Positions 9,449 to 17,729 of a stretch of DNA of 64,000 nucleotides are shown here, piece after piece. Within the stretch, counting starts at the first letter, position 1. Each line of letters starts with the position of its first letter. The translations under genes and the position numbers were made by a program. The notes beneath the pieces were generated by a model. It saw only the letters and a program-made list of their open reading frames with translations. It was not told the origin of the DNA and did no database searches. Source of the stretch: Acidobacteriota bacterium (GTDB taxonomy: Bacteria > Acidobacteriota > Terriglobia > Acidiferrales > UBA7541); contig QHYZ01000051.1 in the NCBI GenBank assembly GCA_003225295.1, positions 62,001 through 126,000 of the forward strand, read 5' to 3'.

Positions 9449-11862
9449 GCGATTCAGGAAAAGACCGCCCGCACCAGGTGCGCCGCCAGCCGGTGCACTG
9501 GCTGTTGCTGAATGTCTTGCTTCTGTCCATGGTCGGTGTGCTCAGCCTCAGTTATCCGGTGGAAGAACTTAGCCGGCGCGCGGGAGACTTCTATTTCCGG
9601 CTAAGGGAGAATCAGGGCACTTCGCCAGACGTGGCGCTTGTGTTGATTGACGACGCCAGTCTTGAACGTTACGGGCGATGGCCCTGGAAACGCTCGCTGC
9701 TCGCAAGAGTAGTAAGGGCGGCCAGCGCCGAGCGGCCCAAGGCGTTGGGCTTGGACATTTTACTCTCGGAACCCGAGGACGAAAGCGATGATCGCCAATT
9801 GGCGACGGCGCTGGAAGAGGCGGGGAACGCTGTTCTTGTGGGCAAGATCGGCAATTCACCTCAAGGGCACCTCTGGGTCGAACCGATGCCACTGTTCGCG
9901 GAGAAAGCCATTGCCGTGGGGCACGCTCAAGCTGCTCTGGGACCCGACAGTATATGCCGTAGCGTCCCGGTGCGGGAATTATCTCTCGAGGGCCCTCGCT
10001 GGGCGTTTGCGTTGGAAGTGGCGCGCGTTGCTAGAGGAGCGCCCCTCGAAGATGACGGGCGCGAGGTGCGAGTCGGAGGGCGACGCATCCCTGCGGTGCA
10101 GACGTCTTCTCACGCCGCGATTGCCGGCGCCGAGTTCGAATCGCCGCGTTTGCTGCTGATTGATTACCGCGGCCAAACAGCTCCCGGCGAGACGTCGCCA
10201 GCATTCTCCGCGGTCTCCGTCGTGGACCTACTGGAAGGAAAGACAGGCGGGCAACTACAAAGGAAAGCGGTGTTGATTGGATTCGGCTCCGCGGAAATAG
10301 GGGACCGCATCCCAACTCCAGTCAGTGGCAGACTGCCGATGCCCGGGGTGGAAATCCATGCCAATCTGGTCGATGCCATCCTTGCCGGAAGGAGCTTGCG
10401 CCCTCTGAATGGATGGCTAAGTCTTTTGCTTCTATGTATGTTCAGTTCCAGTTTCACCTTCGTGGTGCTGCGCTGGCCGGTCTGGAAGGGGTTGATCGCG
10501 CTCGCGGTATTACTCGCAAGTGGTCTCGTAGCGAGCTACTTGGCTTTTGCTTGGATGCATCTGCTGATCGGACTGGGACCACTTTTGTGTGCAGGTCTGC
10601 TGGCCGGCCCGTTGGCGCAGTTGCAGAACCTCGTCGTGGTGGACCAAGGCCTTACGCAGGGCCTTCGGCAACTACAACTGACGCTGAAGACGCCCGGCTC
10701 GGAAACAAGAGAAAGTCTGGCGGCGGCCTTGCGCGCAGAAGCGAAATCCGCGGAGGGAGACTTGCATTGGAAGGTGCATCTGCTTCGGCACCTGCAAGCG
10801 GAGCTGAGTTCGCTGTATGCGTTTGATGAAACCCTTCTGCAAGCGATGCAAGAGGGCTTGGCCGTCTTCGCATCCGATGGGCGGCTCATATTTCACAATC
10901 CACAGTGGCAAAGCTTCTGCGAAAAGCAAGGGTGGGGAGCGGACTCAAGTCTCGACAATTTCGTCGCAGGTCTCCGCGAGGCACCGTGGGGCGATATCCG
11001 CAAGTCACTGGTCACTCCTGGTGTGTGGCTCGATGCCGAGGTGAACCTAGGTCAGGGACTCTGGCAGTTGCGGGCTGTGAAACTCAAATCCACGTCGGCT
11101 GCTGACCCATCGGAAGTAGTCATGGTGGTCGCGACTGACCAGACGGTCAGGTTGGAACGAGATCGTGCGCGCGCGGAAGCGCTTGGCTTCGTTACTCACG
11201 AACTTCGTACCCCGCTCGTCTCGATACAAGGCTTCGCGGAGTATCTGCTCCGGTATTCGAAGGAACGCGCCAGCAGTGAAGCGGCCGCCACTATTTTCCA
11301 GGAGTCAGGCCGGATGGTAGCAATGATCAATACATATCTCGATGTGCTGCGGCTTGAGGCGGGGGCGCGCTCCATGCGCAAAGAGACCTTCCAGATCGGC
11401 TGCACGATAGAGCAAGTGGCACGGGTCGTTCAGCCTATCGCCCAGGCTTCTGAAATCAAGGTCCGAACTGAATTTGCTCGTTATTTACCGGCACTTCACG
11501 GCGATCCTCACTTGATCGAGGGCGCTTTACTGAATCTGGTAAGTAACGCCATCAAATTCAGTGCACGCGGAAGCGAAGTGATGCTACGAGCCCAGATTGA
11601 CGGAAACGGTGTCATACTGGAGGTGTGGAATCCGGGTCCCGTGATTCCGCCGCAAGAACTGGTTCATCTTTTCGAACCTTTCTACCGCGGAAGTGAGCAG
11701 GAAAACACGGCACGCGGATGGGGACTCGGGTTGGCCTTTGTCAAACGGATCGCCGAACAACATGGAGGAAAAGTTGAGGCCCGCAGCGATGCTAGTGTAG
11801 GCACATCTTTTCTTATTCGTCTGCCGGCAACTCGAGAGTTTTACAGTGAGGTACTTCAATGA
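9445..11862 (+). CDS. CHASE2-domain membrane sensor histidine kinase
   Basis: 805 residues. An N-terminal transmembrane segment (about 18-38) and an extracytoplasmic CHASE2 domain (about 40-320, beginning PDVALVLIDDASLERYGRW) precede three closely spaced transmembrane helices (about 325-395). A PAS-like region follows (about 455-560). The HisKA domain has the phospho-accepting His near 584 in GFVTHELRTPLVSIQGFAEY, and the HATPase domain has an N box NLVSNAIKFSA near 697 and G box GWGLGLAFVKRIAEQHGG near 758. All catalytic motifs are intact. Start and stop overlap the response-regulator and FecR genes by 4 bp, so this is a translationally coupled two-component operon. The signal is unknown. 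Confidence 0.93.
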   Translation: MSDSGKDRPHQVRRQPVHWLLLNVLLLSMVGVLSLSYPVEELSRRAGDFYFRLRENQGTSPDVALVLIDDASLERYGRWPWKRSLLARVVRAASAERPKALGLDILLSEPEDESDDRQLATALEEAGNAVLVGKIGNSPQGHLWVEPMPLFAEKAIAVGHAQAALGPDSICRSVPVRELSLEGPRWAFALEVARVARGAPLEDDGREVRVGGRRIPAVQTSSHAAIAGAEFESPRLLLIDYRGQTAPGETSPAFSAVSVVDLLEGKTGGQLQRKAVLIGFGSAEIGDRIPTPVSGRLPMPGVEIHANLVDAILAGRSLRPLNGWLSLLLLCMFSSSFTFVVLRWPVWKGLIALAVLLASGLVASYLAFAWMHLLIGLGPLLCAGLLAGPLAQLQNLVVVDQGLTQGLRQLQLTLKTPGSETRESLAAALRAEAKSAEGDLHWKVHLLRHLQAELSSLYAFDETLLQAMQEGLAVFASDGRLIFHNPQWQSFCEKQGWGADSSLDNFVAGLREAPWGDIRKSLVTPGVWLDAEVNLGQGLWQLRAVKLKSTSAADPSEVVMVVATDQTVRLERDRARAEALGFVTHELRTPLVSIQGFAEYLLRYSKERASSEAAATIFQESGRMVAMINTYLDVLRLEAGARSMRKETFQIGCTIEQVARVVQPIAQASEIKVRTEFARYLPALHGDPHLIEGALLNLVSNAIKFSARGSEVMLRAQIDGNGVILEVWNPGPVIPPQELVHLFEPFYRGSEQENTARGWGLGLAFVKRIAEQHGGKVEARSDASVGTSFLIRLPATREFYSEVLQ

Positions 11863-12692
11863 GACCTGTGGCAATTCGTTGCATCCTATTTTGCCCTTTG
11901 ATCTCCTGGTTGACTATCGCTATGGCCGTGGCCCAAGAGCAACAGCCGAGGATGCCTGCCGCTGCTGCGATAGCTGGAGCCACGATTGCCGCGTGGAGGG
12001 GTAATGTTCGTCTGAGCCTTCCGGACCAGTCGCCTACTAATCCGTCGCGTGGAGAGCAGCTTCCTCCAGGCACAATTCTTGACACAGGCAACGGCAGATT
12101 ACTTCTTCGCCTGAGCGACGGCAGTGAGGTGATGCTCAGGGCGCACACAAGATTGCGGGTGCAAGAACCTTCTTTGACTGATCCGAGTTACTTCCAATTG
12201 CTTCTCGGACGAATCCGTGCGCTCATCTACAAGCGGACAGGTGGCACCGTGCCGTTCGAACTCGGAACCCCCAGTGCCGTGATTGCCGTTCGCGGGACCC
12301 AGTTCGAAGTGGAAGTCAATGCGCACAACGTCACGGAAGTGGACGTGGTGGACGGACTTGTCGAGGTCTACGGACGGAACGCTACTGGAGGATCAGTTCT
12401 CCTGGAGCCTGGATTTTCTACCCGTGTTGGAATGGACTCTGGTCCAGAACTGCCGGAACCGACCAATGAAATGCGTCCCGAAGTGGAGAGGCCTGAACCC
12501 GGAGAAAACGAACTAAGTGGAAAGTCTGAGTTAGAGGGTGAATTCGAACGGGCAGAAGTAGAACTAGAAGTCAAGATAAGAGAATCAGCAGAAAAATGGG
12601 AAAGGATCGAGGCGCGCGAGATCTCTGAGCAGCCTGGGGTAGCAGGAGAGACCGACACCAAGCCCTCCAGGCCTGGTTCGGAACCATACTAA
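11859..12692 (+). CDS. FecR-domain exported protein with acidic tail
   Basis: 277 residues. The signal peptide ends near AMAVAQ-EQ. Residues ~45-180 form a FecR-type domain (LPPGTILDTGNGRLLLRLSD...; RTGGTVPFELGTPSAVIAVR; GTQFEVEV). The last ~90 residues are very Glu-rich, low-complexity sequence, probably disordered or partly helical. Unlike classical iron-regulator FecR there is no adjacent ECF sigma factor or TonB receptor. It is coupled by ATGA overlap to the CHASE2 kinase, and in acidobacteria FecR/CHASE2 pairs are common, which suggests an extracytoplasmic partner of the sensor. That role is inference. Confidence 0.85.
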   Translation: MRPVAIRCILFCPLISWLTIAMAVAQEQQPRMPAAAAIAGATIAAWRGNVRLSLPDQSPTNPSRGEQLPPGTILDTGNGRLLLRLSDGSEVMLRAHTRLRVQEPSLTDPSYFQLLLGRIRALIYKRTGGTVPFELGTPSAVIAVRGTQFEVEVNAHNVTEVDVVDGLVEVYGRNATGGSVLLEPGFSTRVGMDSGPELPEPTNEMRPEVERPEPGENELSGKSELEGEFERAEVELEVKIRESAEKWERIEAREISEQPGVAGETDTKPSRPGSEPY

Positions 12693-12929
12693 ATTCTGGT
12701 GGTTCGATTGGCGCATTTTTCGCCCCCAGGTCCCCGCTCCACGGGGCGAAACCGGACTGCTCGTCCAAATGCCCCGCGTCAAACTGCAGCTCTTTTGCGC
12801 CTTCGCACTGGAATTCCAGACCGGGAAGCGAGTTTGTACCCACCCAAGTGTGTGTCGAACGCACTCACATCCAAGGCCCTTGGCAACATCTAAATAATTC
12901 ACAATAAAGCACTTATTATATTTTTGGTT

Positions 12930-12945
12930 TGGTGCACTCATTGCA
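12930..12945 (+). promoter_or_regulatory. Candidate sigma-54 (-24/-12) promoter
   Basis: The sequence TGGTGCACTCATTGCA fits the sigma-54 consensus TGGCAYR-N4-TTGCW, with the GG and GC doublets at the required spacing and two mismatches in the -24 half. It would start transcription near 12956, just before a tiny membrane ORF (12958) and the LuxR-type gene (13122). A sigma-54 activator gene is encoded 3.5 kb upstream. The same bases also form an inverted repeat (GTGCA-N5-TGCAC), so a different DNA-binding protein could be the true ligand. Confidence 0.45.
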
Positions 12946-12957
12946 CTAGTTGACCGG

Positions 12958-13107
12958 ATGGTTGAGCTAGGCATGCGCAATATCGCTGGGCACACTATGA
13001 CGGCACGCAAGATGATCCTTCTTGCTTTGGCGGTCCTCGTACCTTGCGGCCTTTTGATTGTCGTAGTGAGGTGTGTTCTCAGATCAACTTGCGAGAGAGG
13101 TTTCTGA
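12958..13107 (+). CDS. Possible small membrane protein (36-49 aa)
   Basis: An open frame of 49 codons from ATG 12958, with internal ATGs at 12973, 12997 and 13012. It encodes one strongly hydrophobic segment (MILLALAVLVPCGLLIVVVR) preceded by Arg/Lys and followed by a short Cys/Arg tail. It ends 14 bp before the LuxR-type gene, whose ribosome site overlaps its stop region. A start at 12958 would be almost leaderless if the sigma-54 element is real, so 12997 is the more plausible start. No family is recognised. Single-pass small proteins next to regulators are common, but chance hydrophobic ORFs are too. Confidence 0.35.
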   Translation: MVELGMRNIAGHTMTARKMILLALAVLVPCGLLIVVVRCVLRSTCERGF

Positions 13108-13121
13108 AAGGAGCGCCTACC

Positions 13122-13703
13122 ATGAAAAATTTGGCACTTATTACCCGCGATCTCTATTACTTCTACGAAAAAAACACTGGCGTGTCCCATTTTCAAGTGG
13201 AGGCTACTCCGGACGGGCGGTTTCCCGTGGACCAGGCCGCCGGTCTGCTGGCGATCCACTGCATGGTCCTCGGCCATTCCCCGAGCGATTACGTGGTAAT
13301 GGTATCAGCCAAAAACGACGGTTTGAGAGGGCTGACCGAGAAAGCGGGAAAGCTTCTCCAGGCCGGACATTGTGTCAGCGGTCAACTCAAGCTCACTCGC
13401 CGGGAAGAAGAAGTGCTAGCCGGTATCATGCGGAGCCTCACCAATAAAGAGATCGCCGCCTCTCTGAATCTTTCTGAACGCACAGTAAAGTTCCATGTCT
13501 CATCGCTGTTCGCCAAGTTTCGCGTACGCGGGCGCATGGAGCTGGCGCGCGAAGCCGCTCGACACATCGCCGGATCGATGTCCAGGCCCTTGCCGATCGC
13601 GACCCGAAAGACCCGCTCCTACGCCCCGATTCCTCAGAGTTACAGCAACCCGGCCCGCAGCGCAGGCGTGGTTCCGCTGGCCAAGCGGCAAATGATGGCG
13701 TAA
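13122..13703 (+). CDS. LuxR-type helix-turn-helix transcriptional regulator
   Basis: 193 residues from ATG 13122, which follows a clear ribosome site (GAAAGGAG, 13106-13113). The N-terminal ~85 residues match no family I know. Residues ~88-145 are a typical LuxR/GerE domain (LTRREEEVLAGIMRSLTNKE, IAASLNLSERTVKFHVSSLF). The C-terminal ~50 residues are basic and Pro/Ser-rich. The N-terminal part lacks the receiver Asp pattern, so it does not look like a NarL-type response regulator. It lies downstream of the candidate sigma-54 promoter and may be the output of the CHASE2/NtrC pathway. Confidence 0.88.
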   Translation: MKNLALITRDLYYFYEKNTGVSHFQVEATPDGRFPVDQAAGLLAIHCMVLGHSPSDYVVMVSAKNDGLRGLTEKAGKLLQAGHCVSGQLKLTRREEEVLAGIMRSLTNKEIAASLNLSERTVKFHVSSLFAKFRVRGRMELAREAARHIAGSMSRPLPIATRKTRSYAPIPQSYSNPARSAGVVPLAKRQMMA

Positions 13704-13829
13704 TTCCAATTGCAGTATCAGGAGTACAGAACATTGAAAACAGATGAGCCGTGATCGCCTGCAACACCTGGCGCAAAATACTGAGGTGCTTTGATTCCGC
13801 CTGAAGCTGTTTCAATTGGCAAGCCGGGA

Positions 13830-14250
13830 ATGGAGACCGGCGCTCCAGGGCGCCCGGGGTTCGCGTCGAGGGTTTGCTGCCGAATCATCAAACGTTAGAG
13901 AGGGATCCTGTGTCATCACGTTGACGTCCAGCACGTCCGTAGAAACCCTGACCTCTTCCTTTGCGGTGGCAAGTTTCAGTTGTGGGTTGGCCGTCAAGGG
14001 TTCGCCATCGCGGACAATGAGCGGCTGATTCACGGCGGTCAAAGCCGGCCACAACTACCTTTAACGAATATTTGCCTGGAAGGACTTCAGCTGAACGACT
14101 CGACGATTTCCAATGAATCGCCGTCCTGTGCAGTTTTCAACAGAATTTTAGGCAAGGTCTTTGTAACGTGTGCGCCCTTTAGAGATGCAAGAGCAAAGGT
14201 CCCGGAAAAATTAGGAGCTTTCTGCAGTGCGGAAGTTGTGGCGACGAACA
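13830..14250 (-). pseudogene. Remnant of an Oar-type TonB receptor N-terminus
   Basis: On the minus strand successive frames give TFALASLKGAHVT, then LPGKYSLKVVVAGFDRRE, then EPLTANPQLKLATAKEEVRV and STDVLDVNVMTQDPS. This order (carboxypeptidase-regulatory repeat, then 'V.V' strand leading to the plug) is that of the N-terminus of acidobacterial Oar-like receptors. At least two frame changes and internal stops are present and nothing of the plug or barrel follows. It is a second receptor remnant, separate from the barrel piece at 5224. Confidence 0.55.
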
Positions 14251-14455
14251 GTGGGCAACCGATTGCTCAACCGTTTTCCTCATTACCGCCCCTTTGCTTC
14301 ACCGCGAAGTTACCACAGGTCACTACGTTCGCCATGTCGCGAAACCGAACATCAAGTCCACTGTCCGCTTTCCCGCTGGATTCTTTTTCGACGATTGCGG
14401 CACTAGTGGGCGGCATGCTGCCGGGCGAAAAATCTCAGACCATTCCCACCTTGTA

Positions 14456-14896
14456 TCAATGCGGCTTAAATGTCTTCCCGGTCTCAAGCAGCGTCTTCAG
14501 GCGGGAAAGAATACGTGGCCATCCATCGGCGCAGGCAGCATAGGTGGGGTCATCCTCGGCCCACTCGTCATGCGTCACTGTTACTTTGGTGGCTTCGGTC
14601 TCGGGCACCAGTTCGATAGTTGCGCGTGACGCCTTATCATTTTGGCCCATTGCGAAGGTGTATTGAAAGACTTTTGGCGGCTCAAACCGCAGGACCTTCC
14701 CTCGGACGTAGGTCACCGGCTTGCCATCGGGTCCCGCGCCCACCCATGCGAGCAAGCCACCAGGCTTAAAGTCCGCTTGAAGCTCAGCGCCCGAGAAGAT
14801 GATGCGGTTCGACTCGCGCGACACAAAGCCTTCCCACACCTTCTCCGGCGTGGCGGCAATGTAGAAGATATATTTCAGTTGCGCTTGATGGGCCAT
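14456..14896 (-). CDS. SRPBCC (AHSA1-like) family protein
   Basis: 146 residues, full length for the activator-of-Hsp90-like START/Bet v1 fold. It opens with a strand and the characteristic YIAATPEKVWEGFVSRES, continues with FKPGGLLAWVGAGPDGKPVT and RVLRFEPPKVFQYTF-like segments, and ends with the long C-terminal helix GWPRILSRLKTLLETGK. Such proteins bind hydrophobic ligands in a cavity; many are encoded beside an ArsR regulator, but none is present here. No signal peptide, so cytoplasmic. Function unknown. Confidence 0.9.
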   Translation of the reverse strand: MAHQAQLKYIFYIAATPEKVWEGFVSRESNRIIFSGAELQADFKPGGLLAWVGAGPDGKPVTYVRGKVLRFEPPKVFQYTFAMGQNDKASRATIELVPETEATKVTVTHDEWAEDDPTYAACADGWPRILSRLKTLLETGKTFKPH

Positions 14897-15089
14897 GATT
14901 GCTCCTGACTCTCCCGCGCCATCTTATATCCACAGGCAAAAACCCAACAAGGCAGTAGTGCCATCGGTTCTGCCTGATTGCTCGTATTACCTGAGATTTT
15001 ATAACCCTTTGTCCGATTACAGCTGCGTTTACCAGTGCACTGACAGTCTGGTGGTTAGGATGGGTGTATCTTGCAGCGAGGAGGTTGCA

Positions 15090-15614
15090 ATGCGGCGAAC
15101 ATATTTTTTCATTGTTGTGCTCTTCGGAATGGCAACGGCTACCTTTGCCCAGACGACTTCGTCAGACTCACAAACACTACAAGCGTTGCTGACCGAGATC
15201 CGACAACTTCGTCAGGACTTACAAGTTTCACTGACCAGAATCCAAAGCGCCCAAATTCTGCTATCTCGCCTGCAAATTCAGCAAGTGTCCGTTTCGCGTG
15301 CGTCGCAACACTTGGATGACGCACGCTCCAAACTCGCGGAAGTTCAGGTCGTCATTAGGAGTGAAGCGGCCGAAATCAAACATTACGAGGACAGTGGAGA
15401 CCACGCAGCGCAGGTCGAAGATGCGCTTAACCGCGCCAAGGCCGACCTCGAGGCCTCAACGATTCTTGCGCAGCAACGCCAGTCCACAGAAACGGATGCA
15501 GAACAGCAGATGCGAACGGAGCAGGACAAACTCGACATGCTCGAATCACGATTGGACGAACTCGTGGGAAAAATAGGGAGCCCGAGCGCGCAACCGGCAC
15601 GCGTTCCACGCTGA
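15090..15614 (+). CDS. Exported coiled-coil protein of unknown function
   Basis: 174 residues from ATG 15090, preceded by GAGGAGG at 15079-15085. The frame is open upstream to 14895, but that part has no protein character and the leader begins here. The signal peptide ends near TATFAQ-TT. The mature part is almost entirely helical heptads rich in Gln, Leu, Ala and Glu (LLTEIRQLRQDLQVSLTRIQ; TEQDKLDMLESRLDELVGKI), so a periplasmic coiled coil is expected. The short tail SAQPARVPR is unstructured. Similar small proteins are frequent in acidobacteria but have no assigned role. Confidence 0.75.
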   Translation: MRRTYFFIVVLFGMATATFAQTTSSDSQTLQALLTEIRQLRQDLQVSLTRIQSAQILLSRLQIQQVSVSRASQHLDDARSKLAEVQVVIRSEAAEIKHYEDSGDHAAQVEDALNRAKADLEASTILAQQRQSTETDAEQQMRTEQDKLDMLESRLDELVGKIGSPSAQPARVPR

Positions 15615-15905
15615 TTCGGTGAATTAGGCCCCAAAAGATTACGCTTTTGCGCTGGGCCTGGTGAATCGCGAAACTGGACAAGTCCCCGGTCCGCTTTCCC
15701 GCTGGAGCGCCGACCTACTGGCGTTCCTGAAAGGTGCAGCGACCACAGCGGCGGCGTAGTTGCAGGAACACATCGTCTTAACATTCCAGCCACACAAGTG
15801 TCATGGCGGTCCCGAGTCGCGGTAGGAAGCGATCTGTGTCCCTTCCTGCCGCAGCACCACCAAAAACCGGCGCACTGCTCCAAATCCTTCTTAAAGAGGT
15901 ACGAA

Positions 15906-16000
15906 ATGGATGAAGCCTCAGAAAGTCGACCCAGCGCCGACTTGTGGGACTATTTGGCGGCCGAGCGAACCTTTCTCGCCGGGGTCCGCACCGGTCGCTA
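15906..16000 (+). pseudogene. DUF202 (YidH-like) fragment
   Basis: A ribosome-site-like AAAGAGG precedes an ATG at 15906 and about 32 codons ending SADLWDYLAAERTFLAGVRT, the signature start of the DUF202/YidH membrane-protein family ('LA.ERTFLAW.RT'). After residue ~32 the frame becomes Arg/Ser-rich and none of the three expected transmembrane helices follows, so the gene is truncated. The surrounding 15615-16166 holds nothing else I can support. Confidence 0.55.
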
Positions 16001-16211
16001 TTGTCGGGGAAGAAGTCAACAGTCGTTACTACGAGTGCGCTGGGTTGCGCTGCAGAGGCTAGGAACAGCCTCAGCAGAAAATGTAAAAGGTGACGAAGGG
16101 CAAACTCGAAGTAACTCTGGATGGTGAAGCCCAAGCCGCTGATTCCGGACGTCCCAGCCTAGATACGTGTCGCTTTCTGTGAAACAATGCACTTCTCGCC
16201 AGGAGGACACT

Positions 16212-17591
16212 TTGTTTGGAAGAGTTCTTGTTCTTGCCGCCACGTTACTCGCTGCCCCTGCGGCTTTCGGCCACACCTATCCATCGCTGCCACAGAGTTT
16301 TCATGCCACGACGATTCACAGTCCGGAAGGTGCGGAGATCTTCGTGCGTTCCGGGGGAAGTGGACCTGTAGTTGTGCTGCTGCACGGATACGCGGAGAAC
16401 AGTGATTCCTGGGCACCGCTGGCGGCGGATCTGATGAAAGACCACACAGTCGTGGTTCCCGACCTTAGGGGCATCGGACGCTCGTCGAAACCAGAAACCG
16501 GTTATGACAAGAAAACCGAGGCCAAGGATATCCGGGCAGTTGTGACCGGGTTGGGGTATGACCGCACTTTCGTGGTTGCCCATGATATCGGGAACATGGT
16601 GGCCTATGCCTACGCAGCCATGTATCCAGATAAGGCAGAACGTCTGGTGGTAATGGACGCTCCGATTCCTGGGATTGAACCGTGGAGCGAGATCCTGCAA
16701 AGTCCTGGTGTCTGGCACTTCAACTTTCATGGGCCGGACGCGGAGAAACTGGTGGCAGGTAGGGAGCGCATCTATTTCGACCGCATATGGAATGACTTTA
16801 CAGGCGATCCAGGCAAGCCTGACGACGCCACCAGAAATTTCTTTGCTGCCACTTACGCCCAACCAGGTGGAATGCGGGCCGGGTTCGCTCAGTTCACCGC
16901 TTTCTCGCAAGATGCGAAGGACAACAAGGTCTTTGAACAAACGAAGCTGACTATGCCTGTGATGGCGGTAGGTGGAGAGAAGTCCTTCGGTCCCATGCAG
17001 GCTGTGATCATGCGTCATGTAGCGATCAACGTGCAGGAAGAGGTCGTCGCAGGCTCGGGACATTGGCTGATGGAAGAACGACCGGCTTACACAGTGGCGT
17101 TGATTCGTAAGTTTCTTGATGGTCCGCCGGTTGCTCATAACGTTGCAAGCACTGCTGACGGAGATGTAAACGAAGAACGACTTGCTCCCACAGAATACAA
17201 GTTCCCACAGGTAGGCAATCCGGGTACCGGAAGCTCAGGCGTCGGCGGAATCCAGACCGTTGTTCTGAAGGGCAATCCGGACCAAGCAGGCGTATACACC
17301 ATCATGCTTCGCGTGCCGGTGCATACACGCATCGCTGCGCACTCCCATCGTGACGACAGGGTTGCGACGGTAATCTCCGGCATATGGCATATCGGGTACG
17401 GCGATAAGTTTGACGAGGCGAAACTAAAAGCCCTGCCACCAGGCAGTTTCTATACAGAACCGCCATGTCGGAATCACTTCGCAGAGACTGGTGACGAACC
17501 TGTTGTCGTTCAAATCACCGGGTTCGGTCCGTCTTCCACCGAGTACGTGGATGTCACGCAGGATCCTCGTAAGCTAAGCAAGTCAAATTGA
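16212..17591 (+). CDS. Alpha/beta hydrolase (epoxide-hydrolase-like) fused to a cupin domain
   Basis: About 459 residues. I place the start at TTG 16212, which has AGGAGG five bases upstream and opens a signal peptide (VLVLAATLLAAPAAFG-H). An alternative GTG is at 16167. Residues ~30-300 are an alpha/beta hydrolase with oxyanion motif HGYAENSDSW, nucleophile-elbow Asp near 125 in VAHDIGNMVAYAYA (Asp instead of Ser, as in epoxide hydrolases and dehalogenases) and the base His near 284 in GSGHWLMEERP. Residues ~345-450 form a cupin with metal-ligand pattern H377-x-H379 (IAAHSHRDD) and a later His in PPCRNHFAETGDEP. The fusion of a secreted hydrolase with a cupin is unusual. Substrate unknown. 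Confidence 0.85.
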   Translation: MFGRVLVLAATLLAAPAAFGHTYPSLPQSFHATTIHSPEGAEIFVRSGGSGPVVVLLHGYAENSDSWAPLAADLMKDHTVVVPDLRGIGRSSKPETGYDKKTEAKDIRAVVTGLGYDRTFVVAHDIGNMVAYAYAAMYPDKAERLVVMDAPIPGIEPWSEILQSPGVWHFNFHGPDAEKLVAGRERIYFDRIWNDFTGDPGKPDDATRNFFAATYAQPGGMRAGFAQFTAFSQDAKDNKVFEQTKLTMPVMAVGGEKSFGPMQAVIMRHVAINVQEEVVAGSGHWLMEERPAYTVALIRKFLDGPPVAHNVASTADGDVNEERLAPTEYKFPQVGNPGTGSSGVGGIQTVVLKGNPDQAGVYTIMLRVPVHTRIAAHSHRDDRVATVISGIWHIGYGDKFDEAKLKALPPGSFYTEPPCRNHFAETGDEPVVVQITGFGPSSTEYVDVTQDPRKLSKSN

Positions 17592-17729
17592 ATCAGCGAC
17601 AACACGCGAACTAGAAAAGGTCGGTTGGTCTCAAGATTCGCACTGACGAACTTCCAGATTCATTAGTACCGCGTAACCGGACATCAACTGGACTCTAGTA
17701 CCCACTCTTCCGCTAGGCCGGTTGCGCGA

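Noticed and set aside
12585-13277. Minus-strand 230-codon open frame over the FecR gene end, the sigma-54 element and the LuxR gene start
   Set aside because: It covers an obvious promoter region and two genes on the other strand, has no ribosome site and no family-like sequence.
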